In this document: positions 22,059-33,506 of the stretch, piece by piece
Position numbering within the stretch: position 1 is the stretch's first letter
Layout of the letters: every line of letters begins with the position of its first letter
From: Gigaspora rosea
Taxonomy: Eukaryota > Glomeromycota > Glomeromycetes > Diversisporales > Gigasporaceae
Reading direction: 5' to 3'
Assembly: GCA_003550325.1 (NCBI GenBank)
Contig: QKWP01000606.1
Location: 191,618 to 255,617, forward strand
Length of the DNA: 64,000 bases
Program-made: the position numbers and the translations under genes
Notes under the pieces: model-generated
The model's database searches: none
Told to the model about the DNA's origin: nothing
What the model saw: only the letters and a program-made list of their open reading frames with translations

Positions 22059-22697
22059 ATAACTCTCTATTTTTATATAATTAAAAAAATTTATTAAATT
22101 AAAAAAGGGATTATATATATGTACCCAAAGGTATATATACCCGCATCATGTGACCTATAGATCACCACAAAAATTCAGGATCAGGTGTAACGTTACAAGA
22201 TCAGAAAAATTCAAAACAAACATTCATTTTGACAAAAATCGCTCATTTCGCAAGAAACTGTATACTAAACCACCTTCTGTACATTAATTAAAAGTTTTTC
22301 TTGAGCGATTTTACTATATAATAGCCTAAACCCTAACCCTAATATAGTTCACACCCTAACCATAACCTAATATAAACAATATTGATTCTGTATGTAATAT
22401 CATATGATCAAAATAATGGGTACAAAAAAATTTAATGTACCCTATGGGGTATAACTAAATTAATTTATTAAAAAAAAAATAAAAGCCCGTAAATTATAAA
22501 TGAGTTTGATTAATAGAAGATATTATTAAAAAATATTACAAAATAAAAAAGAAGAATTAGAAAACCAGAAATTTTTTTGTTTTTTTTGTTTTTTTCTGCT
22601 TTATTCAATTCTTATATGGCGACAGTTATTTCAAAATTATTGGATAAAAAACAATGAAGTTTTTCTCTATTCTAATTTAGAATCTGTGTGAAAAATT
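22059..22697. other. AT-rich intergenic DNA
   Basis: No gene. CCTAAACCCTAACCCTAATA at about 22324-22343 contains two to three telomere-like CCCTAA units. This is too short to call an interstitial telomere tract. Confidence 0.4.
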
Positions 22698-22900
22698 ATG
22701 TTTGATGAAGAGAAATGTATTAAATTTTTAATAGAGAAAATTTTATTTAATAAAGCCCCTAAAAAATGTATAAAATGTGATAAAGAAGGGTTTTATCAAA
22801 AAAATAAATTGTAAATTTGTAAAAATGGTTACTGTCATAAATCGGTATCCATATTTCATGATTCATTTTTTGTAAAACATTGTTTAATATTAGAGGTCCG
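22698..22900 (+). pseudogene. ISXO2-like (Merlin/IS1595-type) transposase N-terminal fragment
   Basis: From ATG at 22698 the plus frame reads MFDEEKCIKFLIEKILF, KAPKKCIKCDKEGFYQ, then a TAA, and continues in the same frame as ICKNGYCHKSVSIFHDSFF. The spacing (CxxC, aromatic, CxxxxC, then a SIFHDSFF-like helix) is that of the zinc-ribbon at the N-terminus of ISXO2-family DDE transposases. The frame is broken after ~65 residues by GC-richer sequence (CGAACCGGGTTATACAAACC). I found no convincing catalytic core downstream, so this is a truncated relic. Assignment rests on motif memory only. Confidence 0.45.
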
Positions 22901-24996
22901 AACCGGGTTATACAAACCCAGGTGCAAAATTTATTTAACTTAAATTTTAAAACATGTTAGAGTAAATCATTTGAGAATTAATTGATCACTTTTACAAAAA
23001 AAATTAACAATAATTTCATCTAGAAATAGAAATAGAGAAATTGTTGAATTATATTTAAATGAATTTATTTAGTAGTGAAAACATAAAAAACAATTTATGA
23101 ATTTCACTTTTAGATACAATTAGTTTATATAAAAAATAAATTTTATTTAATGTTTTATTAAAATTATAAATAATAAAAATATGGTAAAAATAAACAAAAA
23201 AAATTATCTTTTATTTTTTTGCTAAAAAAATTATTTTCGAAATGTTCTTTTTTTTTAGGTTTAGAAAGTAGTGAACTTTTTGGTTTCTGTACTGGTTCGT
23301 ATTGTGGAGTTGTGTGACCACTTACAAATCTTTCTACAAAATACTACCATTATATTGGTTAGTTATATTTTCGTTTTTTTTTTCAAAATAGGCTTATACA
23401 TTTTTGCATGAAAATTATGTGTAACTAATTTGGGTAAATGTTTAGGAATAACTAGACCAACATTGCAATTAGGGTTATTTGTAATGCAAGCATAAATAAA
23501 AGATAAAAAATAAATAACAGTTTCATTTTTTTATATTAAAATAAGAATAATGTAATTATTTATATTTTGATATTATATAATTTAAAAATATAAATAATCC
23601 AAAAATAAATATCAAATATGTTGTCCTTTGATATTTTATATTTAATTTTTATTATGTATTTTCACCATGTGAAAGAGAAAAAATGAAATTAGTTTCAAGA
23701 TCTTTTTATAAAGTATACATCATATGTTTAAAATTACGAAATATTATTGATTCTAAGCAACATATTTTTTTCATTTAAAGAATGAGAATTTGAAATTTAA
23801 TAAACAATTAATTTTTATGATATTAATCATATTGAAAACGGATGTGTGTTTTTTAAAGGCAGGAGGAAAGATACTATAATTAAATCCAAAATACGATTTA
23901 ATAAACATGGTATAGCTTATTGTAATTAAATAATGATTTTATATATGTGTATGATAAAAAATTTCAACATAAAATCTTAAAAGATAAATGTGATAAAGTA
24001 GAACTTGGAATTTTTCAAATAAATATGGTATCATAACACTGGTCAAAATCAAAAATATTATCCTAATATCATCTAAGAATCGCCTATATGGATTTACATA
24101 CGTATTAGGGCTCATAGGAGGACATTCGTCTGATTGGCTGATGATTTATTTATACAGTTTAAAGTACTTTTCAAATTGTAATGTTTCACAATTTTACTTA
24201 AGAAAAATAATTTATTTTTTATAATTAGAGTTGGAAAAGTGTTGCACTTCGCTATACAAAATAATCACAAAATAATCATAAAAACAGAGAAGTTTACATA
24301 GAAGCAAAGTTACTATGTGTATTATTAGTAAAACGGGTATACAAGTACTGATTGCAAAAAAATAGTCGAATACAAAGAACGATCAAGGTGGTTAAGGTAA
24401 AAGTTAGATTTTAAAAATAGACTCTTACAAGCTATTAATTTATTGTATTTAATTTAAATTACTTCTTTTAAACTACCTTTCAATAACATATTATTTTTAT
24501 TCTTGTATAGAGCTTATTAAATAGACAGATATAATATGACTTTAGAATCGATAGTTCTGTATATGTGGCATTAACTAATAATACTGTATACTAATTAATA
24601 ATATAAAGACAACGCAGTAGTTGTAATAACGAAAAATACTTATTATTATTTAAGAATTTACATGAATAAAAAATGAAATTTCTTGTTTTTTGAGAGGTAC
24701 AAATACGAATACAGTATTAATTAGAGAAATATACAGTATATAAATAAGTAAAGTTTGTTGATTAATAATATATTTTGAGAATAGTAACGTTTCTAGCGAA
24801 GGCAGTGATAATTAAAGCTAGATTTTCCTCGAATATATAATTTATACTGTAAAAAAAATATAAGCTTCGCTGATATAAAGTTTATTTGATTGATCAATTA
24901 CCACAATTTGATTGGTTAATTATCATGGGAACATGGGAAATCACGGGTAAATCTGCAAAAATTGACCAATCATATGAATGTCTTCTTCCTAGGATA
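22901..24996. other. AT-rich DNA, possibly decayed transposon
   Basis: Short protein-like stretches (for example ENGCVFFKGRRKDTIIKS at about 23835-23890, plus strand) might belong to the same dead ISXO2-like element, but all frames are riddled with stops. No other feature is seen. Confidence 0.3.
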
Positions 24997-25406
24997 TTAG
25001 GGCTGGAAAATGAAAATAATTACACATAAGGGCCCAAAGTGGTAATAATTACATAGAAAGGCCTAAATTTTGAAAATATTACAATCAACCAAATTATTGT
25101 AAATAATTGGATTTTCAATAAGTTTTTAACATTTGGAATTACATAAATGTATTTTTTTTTGGCAGTTAAACGTATTATTTTGTATTCAGTATTGCATTTT
25201 TTTCTTAGCGTCTTGCAAGTAAAAATTATAACTACTTTAGCCTATTTTTAATAGTATTTTAACTTTCTCTACGAATATAAATAAGTTTTTGCAGTTCTAA
25301 ATATCTTCGATTAACGCATAGTAACCTTCACAAAATTTGGGCCTTTATGTAATTATTTTTTACTTTGGGCCTTTATTTGTAATTATTTTCATTTTCCAGG
25401 CCCTTA
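24997..25406. mobile_element. Inverted-repeat element, TTA target site (404 bp)
   Basis: 25000-25403, left GGGCTGGAAAATGAAAATAA, right TTATTTTCATTTTCCAGGCC+C, flanked by TTA on both sides. The subterminal sequence (TTACACATAAGGGCCCAAAG) is also mirrored, giving arms of ~80 bases. It is the complete member of the family whose pieces lie at 15440 and 16777. Confidence 0.8.
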
Positions 25407-26520
25407 TATGTAAATTCCCTAAAATTATTATAGCTTAAAGCTTTCAATTTTTTATAACATTAACTATTTGTTTATAAGTAATATATATTATTTAACCAAA
25501 ATAGATAGTTAGAACTATTAATTAAATTAATAGGTTTAATTATTTATTTTAGTTAAATAATATTTCTAAACAAATAATTAAAATTATAAAAAAAAAATTA
25601 GACAAATTTATAGTTATACCGGTAATAGAATTGAAAAATATATAAATAAGTCAAAGGTTGCTTTCATATTATATATTTGTAAAGCAAATTTTGTATAAAA
25701 TTATACAAATCTAAATTTAACTTATATATATATTTTTTGAGATCCTGCTATAATTAATTTTTTAAAATTTAAAAATTTTTAATACTAAGAAATTTGCAAA
25801 ATTTAATCTAAAAATTAAGTTAATAGTTTCTTATCATATATTATTTATATTTTTATATTAATCTATAGTAAATAAGTTATATAGTATAGATATCTAATCT
25901 TTTGAGTATTGGATATCAGAAATAACAGGTTATCAGATTTTTGATTTTGACAGAACTGGTTTGTTTTTAGGGTCAAGATTAGTACAAAATTGCGAGATCA
26001 TTTAATGTTAAGAAGTGCAACAGGGTTAACCTAGTAAAATTTCGAGATATAAAAATAGGGGCCACAAAGTGCATGGGGACACTAACTAGTCTAGCCTATT
26101 TATAATTAAATTTTTTAATACTGTAAGTAAATTTTAATTGACCAAAAATTAAAATTAAATTATTGATTAACTAAAATAATCTTTTCAAATTACGCGTATT
26201 TACTATCTTTAATTTTTATTAATATAAAATTCTATATAAAATTTTATATATCAATAAAACTTTTAATAAAATTAAAATATAAAAAGAATATAAACATGTA
26301 AAACTCAATTAAAAAATTATGCAACCTTAATTTAAATTTTATCTTTATTTGCATTTTTTCGATTAGTTTTTAAACAATTAAAATTATTATAAATCAAATA
26401 TAAGTAATTATTATGAACGATATGCTTATATATCTTTAAAATGATTAATCAAAGTACAAATTCAAAATAATTAATAAAATTGTCTAATCGCAAGTGTTGT
26501 AAATTTAATATTGTACTCAC
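25407..26520. other. AT-rich intergenic DNA
   Basis: No gene or element recognised. The 3' end of the next minus-strand kinase may once have extended here, because its last visible exon ends at a GT donor. Confidence 0.4.
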
Positions 26521-27843
26521 CAGCAGGAACTTCAAAGGAATCAATAGGTCTACTTGCTAATATAGCATAATTAGTTTTAATGAATGAAAAATATCATATG
26601 TTTTTTGAAATAAATACCTTTAATTGCGCTTGCAATTCTTTGAGTGTTGATAATTTTGCTTGTATACATAAAATCAGAATGTTTTGGTTGAATAATTGGC
26701 AATGTTTTGGCTTTTTTATCTGCATCTAAGAATTTCTTTTTAATTTCGTCTGTACCATTTGAGCTCTCCAACTTCTTTTTCCAAACGTTAAGTTTTTTAT
26801 AAACATCATAAGCACTAGGCCGTTTTTGTGGATCATGATCCATGCATTGCTTAGCTAATTCAATATAGCAATCCGGAGTTCCAGAAGCAAATTCAGGCCG
26901 CAAAACCGGTATAAATTTTTATTGCAAGTTCATTATCGAATTGATAACCATCAAAAGGCCTTTGTCCAGTCGACATCTCTGACATTATGACCCCAAAGCC
27001 ATAAATATCAGCAGCTTTTGTAAACTTTTGCCTGACAAAACATCCGGATATACGTAAGGCATAACTCCATAAACACAATCTTTAGAATCAGTTTCATCAA
27101 CTTTTTTGGACAATCCTAGATCTGAGATATAAGATTGTAAAGCTTTACTAACGCTTTGATCTTGCAAAATATTACCGCTATGAAAATCTGCGTGAATATA
27201 CCCTGCATCATGAATTAGATATAGATCATTTGAAATATCGTAGTTTCAATTTAGTCCCCCAAATAAGACTTTGAAATTTGATTTTAAAAACTTGTGAAGA
27301 TTTCCACTATCCGCATATTGAAATACCATCAAGTAATTATTTTCATTGTTTCGAGTTAATCCATATATCTTAAGCTTACTGCCATACCAACTACATTTCA
27401 AATGATTATCAAACTTTATAATTAATTAAATAAGGTAAGTTAGTATATTATAGATTTAACTAATTGCTGAACGATTTAACTCACTTCTTTTAAAGAACCA
27501 GACAAGGTCTTGAGTGCAACGATGCTATTGGATTCACGAGATCTCTTATCAGTTTTTTTAATTTCTTCAATTTTTCGTATGCCATCAGACCAAGTTGCAG
27601 AATATACTGAACCAAATCCTCCTTTACCAATTTCTTTAACATCAGATAATCTACTTAATGGAATCCATTCAATCACATTCTCATATCCACAGGTTCTAAG
27701 TTGAAATGCTTTCAAACAATCGTCAATGTCTTTATTTTTACTCGTCCACCTTGTTGCTATGTCTGGATCGCATGCTATACACCATACTCTCCAAGTGTTA
27801 TTTTCATTACAATGTGCACAGTTTCCATATTTAGATTCTCTTT
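26521..27843 (-). pseudogene. Protein kinase (TKL, zinc-ribbon type), frameshifted
   Basis: Typical Glomeromycotina kinase plan. An N-terminal zinc-ribbon-like piece (YGNCAHCNENN, WCIACDPD, ending at about 27843) precedes the kinase domain: IGKGGFGSVY, IVALKTL in exon 27485-27843, then exon 26618-27413. The latter has FQYADSGNLHKFL, YIHADFHSGNIL in the catalytic loop, DLG in place of DFG, DIYGFGVIMSEMSTGQRPFDG and QCMDHDPQKRPSA. A small exon 26521-26552 (RPIDSFEVPA) follows and ends in a GTGAGT donor. Damage: a pair of indels with TGA after FKVLFGGLN, one base lost at GKS-TKAADIYG (near 27030) and one gained at YTG-LRPEF (near 26910). No downstream partner exon is visible, and the start is lost in the minisatellite side. 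Clearly a recent pseudogene of a large family. Confidence 0.88.
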
Positions 27844-27925
27844 ACAATCATATTATATATTATATAATATTTATTTCAATTATTACGCTATCTTAAACTT
27901 TATAACCAATGTAAATAATTTTTAT

Positions 27926-29765
27926 ACTTACCGACTAAATTAATGCGAATGAAATGATTTGAAGGATATTACATAATGGTAAATGAACAATTATGTCCTT
28001 TATTTGTGAACTTATTTTGCTGATTTTAATTCCATTGATTAATAAATATTCTTTACTCACTTACTAAATTAATGCGAATGAAATAAGTTGAAGAGTGTTA
28101 CGTAATGATAAATAAATATTTATGTTCTTCTTAGTTCTAATGATGATTAAATGTTCTTTATATTTACGGGCTGAATGAAACGATTTGAAAAATTATTACG
28201 TAATGGTAAATAAGTATTTATGTATTAATTCGCGAACTTGTTTTGCTACTTTAATTCCAATGATTTTTCCAATGATTAATAAATGTTCTTTATACTCACA
28301 AACTAAATTAATATAAATTAAATGATTTAAAAGGGTATTACATAATAGTAATAAGCATTTATATTCTTTATTTTGATCTTGATTTTCTTTTTTGATTCCA
28401 ATGATTAATGATTAATACATGTTCTTTTTACTTACCGACTAAATTAATGCGAATAAAATGATTTGAAGAATATTATGCAAATAGTAAATAAATAATTATA
28501 TTCTTGATTTGTGAATTTGTTTTGCAGATTTTATTTAATAAATGATCTTCATACTCACGAGCTAAATGAGATGGTTTGAAAAAAAATAAATATTTATATT
28601 CTTGATTTATAAATTTGGTTTGATGATTTTAATTCTAATAATTAATAAATTATCTTTATATACTCACTAACTAAATTAATGCGAATGAAATTATTTGAAG
28701 TATTTAGATCCTTGATATATGAACTTGTTTGGTGTCTTTAATGCAATGTTTAATAATGATCTTTATACTCACTAACAAATAATATGATAAATTATTTAAT
28801 GAGTATTACGTAATGGTAAATAAATATTTATGTACTTGTTTTGTGGACTTTTTTTAATTCTAATGACTAATAAGTGTTCTTTATACTCACATGCTTGAAT
28901 GAAATGATTAATGCGAATGAAATGGTTAATGAAAGGCAATACATAACGGTAAATAAGTAATTATTTTCTTGATTTATGGTCATCTTTATTTCCAGTGAAT
29001 GATAAAGTTCTTTATACTTACTAACTAAATTAATGCGAATAAATGATTTGAAGAGTATTGTTACATAATGGCAAATAAATTTTTATATCTTAATTTGTGT
29101 GATCTTGTTTTGTTTAATTTAATTCCAATGATTAATAAATCTTCTTAATACACACTCGCTGAATGAAATAATTTAAAGAGCAATCGTAATGGTAAATAAG
29201 TATTTATTATGATCCTGGTTTTCCTTGTTTTCTGACTTTAATTCCATTAATATGATCGTGAAAGCGGATGATGTGAAATTTGGGGTCTCATTTGAAAATA
29301 TCGACCCTACCAAAATCCACTTATACTCTTCATTAATAGCTCTAACCATAAATCCTAACCCAATCATAAAAAAAAAAAGTTGACAAAAAAAAGTTTAAAA
29401 ATCGTACATGAAATATCCAAATTTCACCATAATCCAATCTCAAGATCAACTGTGAAAATTAATAAATGCCCTTTGCTCACCGACTAAATTAAGCGTATGA
29501 AAAGATTTGGAAGGTATTGTATAATGGTAAATATGTATTTATGTTCTTTATTTATGATCTTATTTTGATATTTTTTTAAATGATTAGTAATCTTCTTTCT
29601 ACTTACGTGCTGTATGAAATGATTAATGCGAATGAAATGATTTGAAGGGTATTACGTAATGATAAATAAGTGTGAACTTGCATTGTTGTTCTAATACCAA
29701 TAACTAATAAATGCTTTTTATACTCACAAACTAAATTAACACAATAATTAATATTTATCAGTTTA
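27926..29765. repeat. Degenerate minisatellite, ~100-140 bp units
   Basis: About fifteen units share ACTAAATTAATGCGAATGAA, ATGATTTGAAG, GTATTACGTAATGGTAAATA, TTTATGTTCTT, a TTTGTGAAC(T)TTGTTTTG piece and CCAATGATTAATAAATGTTC then TTTATACTCAC. Read on the minus strand every unit carries a GTGAGTAT splice-donor-like string. A diverged MITE interrupts the array at about 29252-29450. Confidence 0.8.
29252..29450. mobile_element. Diverged third copy of the GCGGCTGATG MITE
   Basis: The interior (AATTTGGGGTCTCATTTGAAA, CCCTACCAAAATCCACTTAT) follows the copies at 15730 and 17111. The ends (GCGGATGATGTGAAATT / AATTTCACCATAATCC) are degenerate, so this is an older insertion, here within the minisatellite. 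Confidence 0.6.
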
Positions 29766-29890
29766 AAAATAGTTGATATTTGGATTAAAAATAAATGTTT
29801 TTTAATTCTTACTCCCTAATAGTTAAAATTGGATAATTATAATTATAGGTGGTATTCCCGATATTTAAAATAATAAAAATAAATGTTAGC

Positions 29891-30205
29891 TTACTTTTTA
29901 ATCCATTCTAGATATTTATCATAATTCTCTTTTACACCAATCCCATAATAGTAACAAATAGCAGTTTTATAGATTCCATTAAGATTATTCATTTTTGCAG
30001 TCTTTTGGTAATACTCAAATGCTTTGTGTTTGTCTTTTTCAATTCCAATTCCTAAATAATAACAGTAACCAACTTGATAAATTCCGTTAGAATTATCCAT
30101 GTCTGCTGATTTTTGATAATAAATAAATGCCATTTTTTCATCCTTTTCAACTCCAATTCCATATTCGTAACAATAACCATTAGGGTAGCTGCGCGACGCA
30201 GTCAC
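29891..30205 (-). pseudogene. Sel1-repeat protein fragment
   Basis: C-terminal end of a Sel1-like-repeat (SLR) protein. Three helical repeats are visible: GYCYEYGIGVEKDEKMAFIY, GYCYYLGIGIEKDKHKAFEY and a degenerate AICYYYGIGV..YDKYLEW, then KK and a TAA at 29891. SLR proteins are solenoid adaptors and in these fungi often sit behind kinase domains. The upstream end is cut: the only ATG lies inside the GC hairpin at 30189-30201, and nothing before PNGYCYEYG is Sel1-like. It lies 5' of the kinase pseudogene on the same strand with the minisatellite between, so it is not that kinase's tail. Confidence 0.75.
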
Positions 30206-30221
30206 GCTAAAACCAGGAACA
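30187..30221 (+). repeat. GC hairpin followed by CTAA, partner of 7526-7562
   Basis: Stem CTGCG-cga-CGCAG (30189-30201), five bases, then CTAA (30207-30210), followed by AACCAGGAAC. It abuts and truncates the Sel1 fragment. It is Helitron-3'-end-like, but the base after CTAA is A, not T. Confidence 0.45.
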
Positions 30222-30617
30222 TAGTATGATTATATTTGTATTTTTATGCTTGTTTTTGGTAAAGATTTTTTTTGAATTTAAGTTATAATATAAGTAATAT
30301 GTATAGTTAGTAATTCAAATATAAAAGTAGCACTAAGTTCTAAAAAATATATAACTTGGTTTGTAATTGTATAATATTTTTTTTAAAAAGGGTACATATT
30401 AATTTTAACTTTATTTGTTTGAATTAATTCATAATTTTGAGATTATTAATATAGAGATTTATAGATAAAAATTTGTTAATGTAAAATAAAAGATTAAACA
30501 TAAAAAAAATAATAGTAAAATGTTAATAATAATTATCTTTTGATTTATGCATTGATTTGAAGGTTTCGTGATAGTTGGTTTGATATAGTGATATAATTGG
30601 ATCCAATTTTATATAAA

Positions 30618-30652
30618 TACAAGTGTAAGTGGGGCGCCGCTGGCGCCCTTTA
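30618..30652 (-). repeat. Strong GC hairpin GGGCGCC-agc-GGCGCCC
   Basis: A perfect 7-bp GC stem in AT-rich DNA (30632-30648). On the minus strand it is followed after eight bases by ACTTG and T, which could be a variant Helitron 3' end for the minus-strand Helitron gene at 33507-39257. CTTG departs from the CTRR consensus. Confidence 0.3.
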
Positions 30653-30699
30653 ATAATATAAAGTGCCCGTAATGAACAAAGCTCGATTTTTTAAAATTT

Positions 30700-31790
30700 C
30701 ACTATGTCCCAATTATCATGCTAAATCCCATACTAACTATTATGCTACGCCCATACTATTATGCATGCCACATACTAACTACCATGCTACTAACTATCTT
30801 GCTACGTCCTGAACTTCCATGCTTTTACTATCATGCTACGTTCGTTATCACGCAAAACGTTAGTACTGTATCAAAAAAAAAAATACTATTGTGTTACTAA
30901 TGTCTCAACTATCATGCATGTCTATATTAACTATTATGCTACTAACTATTTTGCTACATCCCGACCTATCATGCTTGTTAGTATTGTATTACAGTAAAAA
31001 AAATATTACTATTACTAACTATCTTTCTACGTCCCGAACTATTATGCCTCTACTATCATACATTCGTTATTGCGCTACATTCTGTTCGTTCTAAAGAAAA
31101 GAAGCATTAGTACTGTACATAAAAAAAAATTTACTGTGTTACTAATGTCCCGAACTATTATGCATCTACTATCTACTATCTTGCTATGTTCCGTTCTAAA
31201 GAAAAAAAAAGAAATGTTAGTAGTGTATAAAAAAAAATACGTGTTACTAACTATCTTGTTACGTCCCAAAGCATTATGTTCCTACTATCATGCTATGTTA
31301 GTTATCGTGCGAAATCTTGGTATTGTATCAAAATAAAAAAAATTAAAAATAAAAAAAATATGATTATGTTACTAACTATCTTGCTACGTCCCAACTATCA
31401 TGCTTTTACTATTGTATATTTGTTATCGTGCTATGTTCAGTTCTAAAGAAAAAAAAGAAACGTTAGTGCTGTGTATATATGTACAAAAAAAAAATAAAAT
31501 AAAAAATATTACCATGTTACTAACGCTCTGAACTATCATACTTCTATTATCGTGCTACATTCCATTCTAAAGAAAAAAAGAAACGTTAGTATTGTACAGT
31601 ACATAAAAAAAAAGGCATTACTGTGCTACTAACTATTTTGCTACGTCCAAAACCATCATACTTCTACTATCATACTACGTTCATTATCACACGAAAAGTT
31701 AGTATTGTATTAAAAAAAAATACTATTGTACTACTAACCATTATGCTTCTACTATCGTACGTTTGTTATCTATATCTCAGTTAATCTAAT
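30700..31790. repeat. Minisatellite, ~100-140 bp units
   Basis: About eight units, marked by GTTAGTA(C/T)TGTA followed by an A-run, then TACTATTGTGTTACTAACTA, TGCTACGTCCCGAACTATCA and TGCTTCTACTATC. Frames read through it because units are similar, but these are not genes. Confidence 0.8.
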
Positions 31791-33506
31791 TTCAAAGATA
31801 CAAAGTGCGCATAAGAATAGAAGCAACTTGCTAAATCTGAAAGATACAAAACGAATGAAAATCATTAATTCATAGTAATAAACAAATTACAAATTAATTA
31901 CGACATTACGCATGTTACAATAATTACAGTTTCAAAAGTAACTGATTATCTTATTTTGAAGTTTCCCACGGCCTAATTACAGTTTAGCAAATCAAAAATG
32001 GCAAAGCGTTCAAATGATACAATTACTATAATAATAAAAAATGATATAATTACCTTACATATTTCTGTTAGCTTTCCTACGTTTGGTCACATTTTTTGGA
32101 TACGACCAATCATGAAAGGTTTAAACAGAGAATAGATGGATTGTAGAGATATAGATAAAATCGGTAAGCATATTAATATCAGATTTGTAATCTGTCGTCA
32201 TTATTAATACATCAATATGTAAAATAATTGTATTATTTTCCCACACTATGATCACGTTTCCTAGATATGACCAATCAAGAATGTTAAAGCGCATGAACCC
32301 AAAATTAAATAATATCGAAAATAGAAATTAAATAATATAGAAATTAACGCTAATGTGCATTTGATATAATCAACATTGCGAATTTCTCATGGCATATGAC
32401 TGTGACCATTTATGCCATCCAATTTTCGCACGTGCAAAATGATTGGTAAAAATGTACCGGATACTCGTGACAGGCGATTAATTTTATAATATTTGGAAAA
32501 AAGGTTTAAAACTGGTTCAAAATTTTATTTTATGATTGTTAGTTAAAAAGTTAATTAGCTAGGTTTGATTAGAGGATATACAATTTCAAATAGCAGGCGA
32601 GATTTAATTGTTGTATTAGATGTAATTGGTCAGAGTTAAATTATGATTATATAAAGCATATAAGAAATGAAAGAAAATGGTTTACTTTTTTCTTTTAAAT
32701 CAAATAAAGGTTTCCATATTGAAATGTTGTATTTTAACTTTGATTTGGTGCAAGGGTTATTACAGTTTGTCATAAAGAGTTGTTATATATTTAGTACATT
32801 TTATTTATTTAATAGGGTAGAAAATGCAATTAACGAACTATTTGAAAGTGTGGTTAAGGTTATAGTATAGTTTGCTTTTTCTACAAAAGGCAGATAACAT
32901 TATTATAGTAAATCTTTTTGGTGTGAATAATATTTTTACTATTTAAATTAATTAGAAGTTTTTATAATGTATTATATATAGTCATTTTTATTAGTATTTA
33001 AAAAGATAATTAAATTATTCAAAGCTTTTATATATATTATGTACAGTTATTTGGTTATTAGTTTCAAAAGGTAATAAATTATAGAATAATATATAGTATT
33101 GTTTATATGATAATAGTTATGATTTTAGCATTTTTACAGGATTTAGATTATTAAATTTTAGGTTCAGAGTTGTGAAATAATAGTATTAAATTGAAATTAT
33201 AATTTTTTAGAAAATATGAATTATGATAATATAATTTGAATATAAGAATGTATATAAATAAATATGTAGGTTACTACTAGTAAAATACTTTAGTGTTGAT
33301 TGATTTAAAGGTTTAATTATCAGTTATAATATATAGAAGTTATAAATATAATTGATATGCTAATAATATGCAAATAGCAAAAAGTTGAAAGAATAAATTT
33401 GGGGCATTTTGTATAGGTTTATATTTGATTATATGTAAATATACAAAATTTGATTTTGGGTTATGATATATTTATTTAGGGTAAATATTACTTGCTTATC
33501 AACTAC
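31791..33506. other. AT-rich gap
   Basis: No gene recognised. Two related short pieces (GGATACGACCAATCATGAAA near 32098 and AGATATGACCAATCAAGAAT near 32262) hint at an old duplication. 32667-32870 is open on the plus strand but unlike a known protein. Confidence 0.4.

Noticed and set aside
21838-22345. TTAGGGTTAGGG and CCCTAACCCTAA strings as interstitial telomere
   Set aside because: Only two to three units each, inside or beside MITE-like DNA. Similar strings also occur inside the MITEs at 15730 and 17111.
26521-30205. Kinase-Sel1 fusion gene
   Set aside because: On the minus strand the Sel1 piece would come before the kinase, the reverse of the usual order. The minisatellite and a GC hairpin separate them.
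30718-31336. Several plus-strand frames rich in TILLRPELSC-like strings
   Set aside because: They are translations of the minisatellite. Similar frames recur because units recur, and there is no start context or domain.
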